Shown: positions 25,786 to 33,254 of the stretch, piece by piece
Position numbering within the stretch: position 1 is the stretch's first letter
Layout of the letters: each line of letters begins with the position of its first letter
Origin: Streptomyces virginiae
GTDB lineage: Bacteria; Actinomycetota; Actinomycetes; Streptomycetales; Streptomycetaceae
Direction: 5' to 3'
NCBI RefSeq assembly: GCF_000720455.1
Contig: NZ_JOAK01000002.1
Span: 422,439 to 486,438 of the forward strand
Length of the DNA stretch: 64,000 nucleotides
Translations under genes and position numbers: made by a program
The notes under the pieces: model-generated
Database searches by the model: none
Seen by the model: only the letters and a program-made list of their open reading frames with translations
What the model was told of the DNA's origin: nothing

Positions 25786-26064
25786 TCAGCGGGACGCCGG
25801 TTTCAGTTCGCACCGCCCGTCCGTGCACTCGCGGCGGAGCCGGCCCCGGGAGGCGGTCTCGGCCAGGCCGATCGCCCAGCACATGGGACAGCCGCGCAGG
25901 GCGACCACGCCGACCGGAGCCAGGAGCAGGGTGACCGGGCCGAAGGCCGGGATCAGGGCGAAGGCCGCGATCAGCGAGCCGAATCCCACCGCGCCGCGCG
26001 CCAGGTGCCGCGGCACGGACGCGCTCGCGAAGCCGGAGGTGGTGTCAGTGGTGAGCAGAGGCAC
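25786..26064 (-). CDS. small membrane protein downstream of the ECF sigma gene (DUF2892-like)
   Basis: About 92 residues. A hydrophobic hairpin (GAVGFGSLIAAFALIPAFGP, VTLLLAPVGVVALRG) is followed by GCPMCWAIGL and a Cys-containing basic tail (RRECTDGRCEL). The layout resembles DUF2892/YgaP-type membrane domains. GTG at 26064 overlaps the sigma-factor stop by 20 bp after GGGAG, so the two are co-translated. Position after an ECF sigma gene and its Cys pairs would allow an anti-sigma or redox-sensing role, but no anti-sigma motif is visible. Confidence 0.7.
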   Translation of the reverse strand: MPLLTTDTTSGFASASVPRHLARGAVGFGSLIAAFALIPAFGPVTLLLAPVGVVALRGCPMCWAIGLAETASRGRLRRECTDGRCELKPASR

Positions 26065-26596
26065 GGGTGTCTCCCAAGGTGTGCTGGAGCGCCGCACGCG
26101 CCCGGTGGAGCCGCGACTTCATCGCGGCGGTGCTCAGGCCGAGGGCCTCGGCGGCGGCCCGGCCGCTGTGGCCCTGGACGTCCCGCATGATCAACACCCG
26201 CCGCTGGTCCGCCGGCAGCTCGGCGATGGCCTCCGCCACCCGCCCCGCCTCCAGGCGCCGCAGGACCTCGTCCTCCGCCGACATGACGGCCGTGTCCGGC
26301 AGCGGCGGGCGCTCCCTCGGCATCAGCCGGGCCCGGCGCAGGCATTCGTTGCGGACGATGCGGAACATCCACGACGCCAGCGCCCCGGACGCCCTGAGCA
26401 TCCCGATCCTGCGGTACAGGATGATCAGCGCCTCCTGGGCCGCGTCCTCGGCGTCCTCGCGCGACGCGCACAGGGAGTGCGCGAAGCGCCGTACGTTCGG
26501 ATGCGAGCCGGCGACCAGGGCGGTGAGCGAATCGAGGTCACCGCCCTGCGCGGCGACGATCAGGGCCTCGCCCGGCCAGTCCGTCCGGTCAGCCAC
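26045..26596 (-). CDS. ECF-family RNA polymerase sigma factor
   Basis: A 183-residue extracytoplasmic-function sigma factor. Region 2 contains SREDAEDAAQEALIILYRRI and WMFRIVRNECLRRARL; region 4 contains LPADQRRVLIMRDVQGHSG and LGLSTAAMKSRLHRARAALQ. GTG at 26596 overlaps the stop of a 30-codon ORF upstream, and its own stop overlaps the downstream membrane gene, giving a tight three-gene unit. Trigger unknown. Confidence 0.9.
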   Translation of the reverse strand: MADRTDWPGEALIVAAQGGDLDSLTALVAGSHPNVRRFAHSLCASREDAEDAAQEALIILYRRIGMLRASGALASWMFRIVRNECLRRARLMPRERPPLPDTAVMSAEDEVLRRLEAGRVAEAIAELPADQRRVLIMRDVQGHSGRAAAEALGLSTAAMKSRLHRARAALQHTLGDTRASAHH

Positions 26597-26681
26597 GGGC
26601 CCGGCCCCGGCGGCGCAGGACGGCGACGGTGCACGCGCAGAGCAGGACGGCCGCGCCGGCGACGATGACAACAGTGATCAC
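26589..26681 (-). CDS. 30-residue single-span membrane peptide upstream of the sigma factor
   Basis: A short ORF: GTG at 26681 directly after GGAGGTTTCC, a near-perfect ribosome site. It encodes VITVVIVAGAAVLLCACTVA followed by VLRRRGRARG: one hydrophobic helix and a basic, probably cytosolic tail. The stop TGA overlaps the sigma GTG by eight bases, so translation is coupled. The amino-acid pattern and start site argue against chance. Possible roles are a leader peptide setting sigma output or a membrane partner of the sigma system. Confidence 0.6.
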   Translation of the reverse strand: MITVVIVAGAAVLLCACTVAVLRRRGRARG

Positions 26682-26753
26682 GGAAACCTCCAGGTCAGGT
26701 GCCGACCTCGGCGTCGGCAACATACACAAGAGGCGTGGGCACCCCGAAAGGAT

Positions 26754-27116
26754 TCACCCCAGGGCCGGATCGACCACCGTCTCGCCCGTCGAGGCGCGGC
26801 GGACCGCGTCCGCCAGGTCCTCCACCCGGCCGTCCCGCAGGACCAGACCGGCCGCACCGGCGGCGAGCGCCGCCTCCCTCAGGCCGGGGTGCGCCGAGCC
26901 CGTCATGACGAGGATCCGGCACTCCGGATCGTCCTCCAGCAGGGCGTTCACCGCCGCGAGCTCCTCCACCAGGGCCACCGCCGGGCGGGCCGTCGGGTCC
27001 CGCACGACCTCGATGTCGGGCTGGAGGCCGAGCTGGAGCGCCAGGGCCGGATTGTGCGGGTCCAGCAGGACCCGCAGGGCGCGGGCCTGACGGTGTTCCA
27101 CGGGCATTTCGTCCAC
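26754..27116 (-). CDS. receiver-domain fragment of a NarL-type response regulator
   Basis: About 120 residues resembling the second half of a response-regulator receiver: ECRILVMTGSAHPGLREAAL, AAGAAGLVLRDGRVEDLADA and VRRASTGETVVDPALG, the stretch that normally leads into a LuxR-type helix-turn-helix. The DNA-binding domain is absent, and the expected phospho-acceptor loop is not recognisable in the short N-terminal part. Either a stand-alone pseudo-receiver or the remains of a regulator. GTG at 27116; ATG at 27107 is also possible. Confidence 0.65.
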   Translation of the reverse strand: MDEMPVEHRQARALRVLLDPHNPALALQLGLQPDIEVVRDPTARPAVALVEELAAVNALLEDDPECRILVMTGSAHPGLREAALAAGAAGLVLRDGRVEDLADAVRRASTGETVVDPALG

Positions 27117-27197
27117 CCGACAAGCCTATCTGACGGGGAGTCAAGAGTCTTCCCAAGTGCGGGGGCGTGCGTTATACATTCCCTCACCGGCCGATCC

Positions 27198-27211
27198 TAG
27201 AACGCGTTCTA
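27198..27211. promoter_or_regulatory. predicted KstR operator before the MaoC-ADH-SDR operon
   Basis: TAGAACGCGTTCTA is a perfect 14-bp palindrome and exact TnnAACnnGTTnnA match, 104 bp before the ATG at 27315. With flanks CC-T-AGAACGCGTTCT-A-GAG it is the most symmetric of the three sites. Confidence 0.8.
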
Positions 27212-27314
27212 GAGCCAGCCGCCCCGCATACGACCTCGGTGCGGCCGACGGTGCGGACGACCGCGCCGAGGTCTTCCAGGCAGCGATTTTCCAACGACAG
27301 GGAGCCGCGTCCTC

Positions 27315-28169
27315 ATGCCGATCGATGCCGCCAGGGCCCTCGCCGCAGACCCCCGCCAGGGGGACATCGGCTGGGACCACAAGGACATCCAGCTCTACCA
27401 CCTCGGCCTCGGCGCGGGCCTGCCGGCGACCGACCCGGACGAGCTGCGCTACACCCTCGAATCCAAGCTCCACGTCCTCCCCAGCTTCGCGACCGTCGCC
27501 GGCGCCGGCATGGCCATGATGGGCGGCCTCGCCGCCCCCGGGATCGACGTCAACCTCGCCCACGTCCTGCACGGCGGCCAGTCCATCGAGCTGCACCGGC
27601 CCATCCCCGTCAAGGGCAAGGCCACCTCCTCCGCCAAGGTCGCCGCCCTGTACGACAAGGGCAAGGCGGCCGTGATCGTGCTGCGCACCGAGGTCGCGGA
27701 CGCCGACGGGCCGCTGTGGACCAGCGACGCGCAGATCTTCGTACGGGGAGAGGGCGGATTCGGCGGCGAGCGCGGACCCTCCGTCAAGGAGGAACGGCCG
27801 GGCCGCGCCCCAGACCGGGTCGAGGAACGGCACATCCGCGAGGACCAGGCGCTCCTCTACCGCCTCTCCGGCGACTGGAACCCGCTGCACGCCGACCCCG
27901 AGTTCGCCAAACTGGCCGGCTTCGACAAGCCGATCCTGCACGGCCTGTGCTCGTACGGGATGACCCTCAAGGCCGTCGTCGACACGGCCCTCGGCGGGGA
28001 CGTCTCCCGGGTCCGCGCCTACCGCACGCGCTTCGCCGGGATCGTCTTCCCGGGCGAGACGCTGCGCATCCGGATGTGGCAGGAGCCCGGCCGCGTCCTG
28101 GTGTCGGTGACCGCCGTCGAACGGGACGACGCGCCGGTTCTCGCCGACACGGTCGTCGAACACGCGTAA
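27315..28169 (+). CDS. MaoC-type double-hotdog enoyl-CoA hydratase (ChsH3/hydratase-2-like)
   Basis: A 284-residue hydratase adding water to trans-2-enoyl-CoA (R-specific type). The N-terminal half is a degenerate hotdog. The C-terminal half carries the hydratase-2 motif YRLSGDWNPLHADPEFAKLA with catalytic Asp and His, then GFDKPILHGLCSYGMT. Length and layout match mycobacterial ChsH3/Hsd4B. First gene of an operon under a KstR operator with an alcohol dehydrogenase and an SDR: hydration then oxidation of a side-chain acyl-CoA (inference). Confidence 0.92.
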   Translation: MPIDAARALAADPRQGDIGWDHKDIQLYHLGLGAGLPATDPDELRYTLESKLHVLPSFATVAGAGMAMMGGLAAPGIDVNLAHVLHGGQSIELHRPIPVKGKATSSAKVAALYDKGKAAVIVLRTEVADADGPLWTSDAQIFVRGEGGFGGERGPSVKEERPGRAPDRVEERHIREDQALLYRLSGDWNPLHADPEFAKLAGFDKPILHGLCSYGMTLKAVVDTALGGDVSRVRAYRTRFAGIVFPGETLRIRMWQEPGRVLVSVTAVERDDAPVLADTVVEHA

Positions 28170-28204
28170 TCCTCCACCCCGACAGCACCGACAGGAGCCG
28201 CACC

Positions 28205-29281
28205 GTGCGCGCAGCACTGCAGAGCGAGATCGGCCAGGACAAGCTGGAAGTCGTCGACGACATGGAGGCCGTGGGCTTCGGCCCCGGCAAGGTGAAGATC
28301 CGGGTCAGGGCCACCGGCCTGTGCCACTCGGACCTGTCCGCGATGAGCGGAGTGCTGCCGCAGCCCGCCCCCTTCATCCCCGGCCACGAGGGCTCCGGCG
28401 TGATCACCGACGTCGGCGACGGCGTTACCGGCCACGCGATCGGCGACCGCGTCCTCGTCTGCTGGCTGCCGCCGTGCGGCCACTGTCCGTCCTGCGGGCG
28501 CGGCCAGGGCCACCTGTGCCTGGAGGCCTTCGGGAACGTCGCCACCCCCAACTTCAAGCGGGGCGAAGGCGCCGTCTTCGGCTTCGCCGGCACCGGCACC
28601 TTCTCCGAGGAGATGGTCGTCCCCGCCGCCTGCGCCGTCCCGATCCCCGACGACGTCCCCTTCGACATCGCGGCGCTGATCGGCTGCGGCGTCACCACCG
28701 GCCTCGGCGCGGCCATCAACACCGCCAAGGTGCAGGCCGGTTCCTCGGTGGCCGTCATCGGCTGCGGCGGCGTCGGCATATCCGTCATCCAGGGCGCCAA
28801 GGTGCAGGGCGCGGCCCAGATCATCGCCGTGGACCCCGTCGAGTCCCGCCGCGAGGCGGCCCTGCGGTTCGGGGCCACCGAGGCGGTCTCCCCGGAGGAG
28901 TTCGCCGACGCCAAGAACCGGATCACCGCCGGCGAGGGCTTCGACTACGTCTTCGAGGTCGTCGGCAAGTCCGCGACCGCGCAGAAGGCGTACGAGATGA
29001 CGCGGCGCGGCGGCTCGGTCGTCGTGGTCGGGGCGGGAGCCCTCGACGACAACTTCCAGATCAACATGTTCTCGCTGTTCTTCGACGAGAAGAAGATCCT
29101 GCCCTCGATGTACGGCGGCGGAGACGTGCTGCGCTCCTACGAGCGCACCATCGCGCTGTGGCGGGCCGGCCGGATCGACCTGGCGAACCTGATCACGCAC
29201 CGGGTGGGCCTGGCCGAGGTCAACGACGCCCTCGACCAGATGCGCACGGGCGTCGCCCTGCGCACCTGCATCGAACTCTGA
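28205..29281 (+). CDS. zinc-dependent alcohol dehydrogenase (MDR family)
   Basis: A 358-residue NAD-dependent dehydrogenase. Catalytic zinc ligands are Cys in TGLCHSDLS and His/Glu in FIPGHEGSG; the four structural-zinc Cys fall in PPCGHCPSCGRGQGHLC. The Rossmann motif is VAVIGCGGVGISVIQGA. GTG at 28205 follows AGGAG, 35 bp after the hydratase. In this operon it may oxidise a side-chain alcohol to an aldehyde that the aldehyde dehydrogenase at the left end could take further; that link is an inference. Confidence 0.92.
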   Translation: MRAALQSEIGQDKLEVVDDMEAVGFGPGKVKIRVRATGLCHSDLSAMSGVLPQPAPFIPGHEGSGVITDVGDGVTGHAIGDRVLVCWLPPCGHCPSCGRGQGHLCLEAFGNVATPNFKRGEGAVFGFAGTGTFSEEMVVPAACAVPIPDDVPFDIAALIGCGVTTGLGAAINTAKVQAGSSVAVIGCGGVGISVIQGAKVQGAAQIIAVDPVESRREAALRFGATEAVSPEEFADAKNRITAGEGFDYVFEVVGKSATAQKAYEMTRRGGSVVVVGAGALDDNFQINMFSLFFDEKKILPSMYGGGDVLRSYERTIALWRAGRIDLANLITHRVGLAEVNDALDQMRTGVALRTCIEL

Positions 29282-29323
29282 CCGCTCTGCCGGATCCGAC
29301 CCGCTCTGAGAGGAACACCACGG

Positions 29324-30265
29324 ATGTCACTCCCACTTGAGGGGCTCTGCGCCATCGTCACGGGCGCGGGCCGCGGGCTCGGCCGGGCCGAGGCGATCGA
29401 ACTCGCGCGGCTGGGCGCGAGCGTGGTCGTCAACGACTTCGGCCAGCCCGGCCGGGACGGCTCGGGCGAGGCCTCGGCCGCCCCGGCGCAGGAGGTGGCC
29501 GAGGAGATCCGCGCCGCGGGCGGGCAGGCCGTCGCGCACCTCGGAGACGTGGCCGACTTCGAGCAGGCGCGCGAGCTGGTCGCACTGGCGGTGAGCACGT
29601 ACGGGAAGCTCGACGTCCTGGTCAACAACGCGGGCATCCTGCGCGACCGGATGATCTTCTCGATGTCGGAGGAGGAGTGGGACTCGGTGATCCGCGTCCA
29701 CCTCAAGGGCCACTTCAACACCACCCACTTCGCCTCCGCGCACTGGCGCGAACGGTCGAAGGCCGCGGGCGGCCCGGTCTACGGCCGGATCGTCAACACC
29801 TCCTCCGAGGCGTTCCTCGGCGGCTCGGCCGGTCAGCCGAACTACGCGGCGGCCAAGGGCGGCATCGTGGGCCTGACGACCTCGACCGCCCTGGCCCTGG
29901 CGAAGTACGGGGTGACGGCCAACGCCATCTGCCCGCGCGCCCGCACCCGTATGACGGAGGACGTCTTCGCCGGCTTCGAGGTCCCGCAGGACGGCAAGCT
30001 GGACGCACTCGCCCCCGAGCACGTCGCGCCGCTCGTCGGCTACCTGGCCTCACCCGCCTCCGCCAAGGCCAACGGACAGCTCTTCGTCGTCCACGGCGGC
30101 ATCGTGGTCGTCATGGAACGCCCGAAGGTCGCCGCCAAGTTCGACACGGGCAAGGAGTCCTTCTCCTACGAGGAGCTCGACGGGCTCCTCACCCCGCACT
30201 ACGACTCCCGCCCGGCGAACGAGACCTTCGCCGCGCCGGAGGTCCTGGGCCTCAAGCACGGCTGA
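29324..30265 (+). CDS. SDR-family 3-hydroxyacyl-CoA/17-beta-hydroxysteroid dehydrogenase-like (ChsB1/Hsd4A-like)
   Basis: A 313-residue short-chain dehydrogenase. The cofactor motif is TGAGRGLGRAEA (about 13-24), NNAG is present, and the active site is Ser in NTSSEAFLGG with YAAAK. The long C-terminal extension (DTGKESFSYEELDGLLTPHY) is typical of MFE-2-like hydroxyacyl-CoA dehydrogenases such as Rv3502c. Third gene of the KstR-preceded operon; it would oxidise the product of the hydratase. ATG at 29324. Its stop codon lies inside a tandem repeat. Confidence 0.9.
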   Translation: MSLPLEGLCAIVTGAGRGLGRAEAIELARLGASVVVNDFGQPGRDGSGEASAAPAQEVAEEIRAAGGQAVAHLGDVADFEQARELVALAVSTYGKLDVLVNNAGILRDRMIFSMSEEEWDSVIRVHLKGHFNTTHFASAHWRERSKAAGGPVYGRIVNTSSEAFLGGSAGQPNYAAAKGGIVGLTTSTALALAKYGVTANAICPRARTRMTEDVFAGFEVPQDGKLDALAPEHVAPLVGYLASPASAKANGQLFVVHGGIVVVMERPKVAAKFDTGKESFSYEELDGLLTPHYDSRPANETFAAPEVLGLKHG

Positions 30266-30310
30266 CGCACGGCCCGCGCACGGCTGAGGCACGGCCCGCG
30301 CACGGCTGAC
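30257..30310. repeat. 22-bp tandem repeat across the SDR stop codon
   Basis: CACGGCTGACGCACGGCCCG begins at 30257; the unit recurs at 30279 with one base changed and partly at 30301. Each copy carries the in-frame CAC GGC TGA end of the gene, so the array duplicates the stop. Confidence 0.8.
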
Positions 30311-30337
30311 GACGGCGGGCGCACGGCGGAACAGGCG

Positions 30338-31432
30338 CTACCGCCCCGCCAGCGGAGCCTGCTGCAGGGGGACGGGCCGCGGTGAGGGCGGGGGCGGTGG
30401 ATCCCTGCGGACCGGCGGCTCCACGTGGACCGGCGGGGGAGGGGACGCGGGCAGGGCCATCCCGGCGATCCCGCAGGGCACCTCCGGGATCGCGTACGGG
30501 AGGTGCAGGCGGCCCTGCGGGCTCCACAGGCCCGCCCCGCCGAGCCACCCCGCCGGGGCGGCCAGCCGGAAGACGTGCCGGTCGGCGGGGCGCCACAGGC
30601 CGATGTCCCCCTCGGGCAGCCGAAGCGCCACCCCGCAGGTCTCCGGCATCAGGGCCTGGCCCGGCTGGACGGCGAAGGGCAGGGCTTCACCCAGCCGCAG
30701 GCACTCGGGGAAGCGGACCGGACGCGAGCTGCCCAGCACGCCCCAGCCCAAGCGCGGTTCGCCCGGGGCGTCGGAGCGGATCAGCAGCAGCCCGCTGTCC
30801 GGGTCGGCCAGCAGCAGCCGGTCGTCGCTGTCCTCGGTGATCTGCAGCAGCGGGGTGACCCTGCCGTCGCCGCCCAGGTCCACGGCGACGGCCTTGGCGG
30901 TGCCCTCCAGCTCGCGGTCCAGGGCCAGCAGCCGGCCCGTCCGGTCCAGCCACACCCCGCCGGAGCAGCGCCCCGGGATCCGGGCCACCCGCTGCGGCCC
31001 GAAGGCGCACCCGGCCACCTGCCACAGCGTGGTCACGGTGTCCGACGCGGCCACGGCGAAGGCGCCGCAGCCGTCCGGGGCCGGCGGGAGCAGGAAGACC
31101 CGTACGCCCTCCTCCGCGTCCACGCCGCCCAGCTGGAGCTCCCCGGTGCGCGGCCCGGCCGCGGCGCCCGTCGGGTAGAGCAGGGCGAAGGCGTGCCGGT
31201 CCGCGACGCGGCGGTGGATCAGCACGCGCCCGTCGGCCAGCGGGAGGAGCTCGCTGTCCGCCTCCTCGGGCTGTGCGAGGGGCAGCGGCACCGCGTACGG
31301 CTCGGGACCGGCGAGGGTCCAGCGTTCCGCGTAGCGCGCCTCGCCGTCCCCGGCGAGCCGGGCGGCGTACGACCCGTCCGCAGAGATCGTGAACGGGGCC
31401 GTGGTCGTCATCTCGATGGCACAGACAGTCAT
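30338..31432 (-). CDS. hypothetical protein, beta-propeller-like with Pro-rich tail
   Basis: A 364-residue protein without signal peptide or membrane segment. Repeated strand patterns such as ADGRVLIHRRVADRHAFALL, VWLDRTGRLLALDRELEGTA and DDRLLLADPDSGLLLIRSDA look like propeller blades. The tail is a Pro-rich stretch (PVRRDPPPPPSPRPVPLQQ). ATG at 31432 is preferred over GTG 31444 because GGAGGTGA lies eight bases upstream of it. No family recognised. Confidence 0.75.
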   Translation of the reverse strand: MTVCAIEMTTTAPFTISADGSYAARLAGDGEARYAERWTLAGPEPYAVPLPLAQPEEADSELLPLADGRVLIHRRVADRHAFALLYPTGAAAGPRTGELQLGGVDAEEGVRVFLLPPAPDGCGAFAVAASDTVTTLWQVAGCAFGPQRVARIPGRCSGGVWLDRTGRLLALDRELEGTAKAVAVDLGGDGRVTPLLQITEDSDDRLLLADPDSGLLLIRSDAPGEPRLGWGVLGSSRPVRFPECLRLGEALPFAVQPGQALMPETCGVALRLPEGDIGLWRPADRHVFRLAAPAGWLGGAGLWSPQGRLHLPYAIPEVPCGIAGMALPASPPPPVHVEPPVRRDPPPPPSPRPVPLQQAPLAGR

Positions 31433-31656
31433 CCGGGCCGTCACCTCCGGTGAGGAAGCTAGTTTTCGGGATTCCCGCCGAACAACACGACCAAGGCGGC
31501 TTCACACGTAAGGGTGTCCGGGCGGCGATTCGTCTGTGATGGGCGATGCGGTTGTGCTGTGCGGCATCGAAAGGCAGGCGGTGCGGGCGGGCGGCGGGCC
31601 GCTTCGCAGGTACCGGTGCTGACCGGGCCGGCCGCCACGGACGGTAGCCTTGGCCC

Positions 31657-32514
31657 GTGCCCCGTCTCTCTGAAGTCATCGCCGCGCTGGACGCTCTCTG
31701 GCCCCCCTCGCGGGCCGAGCAGTGGGACGCGGTCGGAACCGTGTGCGGCGACCCCGATGCCGAGGTCAGCCGGGTCCTCTTCGCGGTGGACCCCGTCCAG
31801 GAGATCGCCGACGAAGCCGTGGAACTGGGTGCCGACCTGATCGTCACCCACCACCCCCTCTACCTGAGGGGCACCACCACGGTCGAGGCCGGCACCTTCA
31901 AGGGCCGCGTCGTCCACACGCTGATCAAGAACGACATCGCGCTGCACGTCGCCCACACCAACGCCGACACCGCCGACCCCGGCGTGTCCGACGCCCTCGC
32001 CGGCGCCCTGGACCTGCGGATCACCGGTCCGCTCGTGCCGGACCCGAGCGACCCCGAAGGCCGCCGCGGCCTCGGCCGGATCTGCGAGCTGGACCGCCCC
32101 GAGCCCCTGCGGGAGTTCGCCGCCCGTTGCGCGGCCTGGCTGCCGCCGACCGCCCAGGGCATCCGCGTCGCCGGCGACCCGGACGCGATGATCCGGCGCG
32201 TCGCCGTCAGCGGCGGCTCCGGCGACAGCCTCCTCGCCGAGGTCCGCGCCGCGGGTGTGGACGCGTTCGTGACCGCCGACCTGCGTCACCACCCGGTGTC
32301 CGAGGCCCGCGAGCAGAGCCCGCTGGCCCTCGTCGACGCCGCCCACTGGGCCACCGAATGGCCCTGGTGCGAGCAGGCCGCCGCGCAGCTCGACGCGATC
32401 TCCGAGCGCCACGCCTGGGGTCTGCGCACCCATGTCTCGCGCACCGTCACCGACCCGTGGACGGTGCACGCGCCGTCCGTACCCTCCCCTTCTATCTCTG
32501 GAGCCCCCAACTGA
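31657..32514 (+). CDS. Nif3-like dinuclear metal-centre protein (DUF34)
   Basis: A 285-residue member of the Nif3/YbgI family, toroidal hexamers with a two-metal site, once annotated as GTP cyclohydrolase I type 2. Metal-binding motifs are LIVTHHPLYLRG (about 65-76), HVAHTNADTADPG and TADLRHHPVSEA. GTG at 31657 has TAGCCT six bases before it and no ribosome site, suggesting a leaderless start. It overlaps the next gene; the trio Nif3, zinc-ribbon protein, RNase H-phosphatase is a conserved actinobacterial set. Biochemical role unresolved. Confidence 0.92.
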   Translation: MPRLSEVIAALDALWPPSRAEQWDAVGTVCGDPDAEVSRVLFAVDPVQEIADEAVELGADLIVTHHPLYLRGTTTVEAGTFKGRVVHTLIKNDIALHVAHTNADTADPGVSDALAGALDLRITGPLVPDPSDPEGRRGLGRICELDRPEPLREFAARCAAWLPPTAQGIRVAGDPDAMIRRVAVSGGSGDSLLAEVRAAGVDAFVTADLRHHPVSEAREQSPLALVDAAHWATEWPWCEQAAAQLDAISERHAWGLRTHVSRTVTDPWTVHAPSVPSPSISGAPN

Positions 32515-33254
32515 ACGCCGAGCCCGCCGACCAGATCCGACTTCTCGATGTCCAGGCGCTGGACGTCCGGCTGTCTCAGCTCACCCACAAGCGCAAGTCG
32601 CTGCCCGAGCACGCCGAGCTCGACACGCTCACCAAGGACCTGACGCAGCAGCGCGACCTGCTGGTCGCCGCGCAGACCCAGGCGAGCGACACGGCGCGCG
32701 AGCAGACCAAGGCGGAGCAGGACGTCGACCAGGTGCGCCAGCGCGCGGTCCGCGACCAGCAGCGGCTCGACTCCGGCGTGGGCATCTCGGCCCGGGACCT
32801 GGCGAACCTGCAGAGCGAGGTCGTCTCCCTCGCCAAGCGCCAGGGCGACCTGGAGGACGTGGTCCTGGAGGTCATGGAGCGCCTGGAGGCCGCGCAGGAG
32901 CGCGTCTCCGAGCTGACCGAGCGCGTCTCCGCCCTGGAGGCGAAGGTCGCGGACGCCACCACCCGTCGGGACGCGGCCACCGCCGAGATCGACGCCGAGG
33001 TCGCGAAGGTCACCAAGGACCGCGAGGTGATCGTCACCTCCATGCCGGCCGACCTGATGGCCCTGTACGAGAAGATCCGCGTCAAGCAGGGCGGCGTCGG
33101 TGCGGCGCGCCTCTACCAGCGCCGCTGCGAGGGCTGCCGGCTGGAGCTCGACATGGCAGAGGTCAACGAGATCAAGGCCGCGGCCCGTGATCAGGTCGTC
33201 CGTCACGAGAACTGCGGCCGCATCCTGGTCCGTACGGCCGACTCGGGCATCTGA
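32511..33254 (+). CDS. C4 zinc-ribbon coiled-coil protein, apparent CTG start
   Basis: About 247 residues. A long coiled coil (roughly 25-190, for example ERLEAAQERVSELTERVSAL) is followed by a zinc ribbon with RRCEGCRLELD and HENCGRILV (CxxC and C). Homologues begin NAEPADQIRLLDVQALDVRL. In this frame no ATG, GTG or TTG exists at that point; the codon is CTG at 32511, seven bases after GGAG and overlapping the Nif3 stop (CTGA). A GTG at 32457 would add an unlikely 18-residue extension. Probably an RNA- or nucleic-acid-associated housekeeping protein; exact role unknown. Confidence 0.85.
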   Translation: MNAEPADQIRLLDVQALDVRLSQLTHKRKSLPEHAELDTLTKDLTQQRDLLVAAQTQASDTAREQTKAEQDVDQVRQRAVRDQQRLDSGVGISARDLANLQSEVVSLAKRQGDLEDVVLEVMERLEAAQERVSELTERVSALEAKVADATTRRDAATAEIDAEVAKVTKDREVIVTSMPADLMALYEKIRVKQGGVGAARLYQRRCEGCRLELDMAEVNEIKAAARDQVVRHENCGRILVRTADSGI

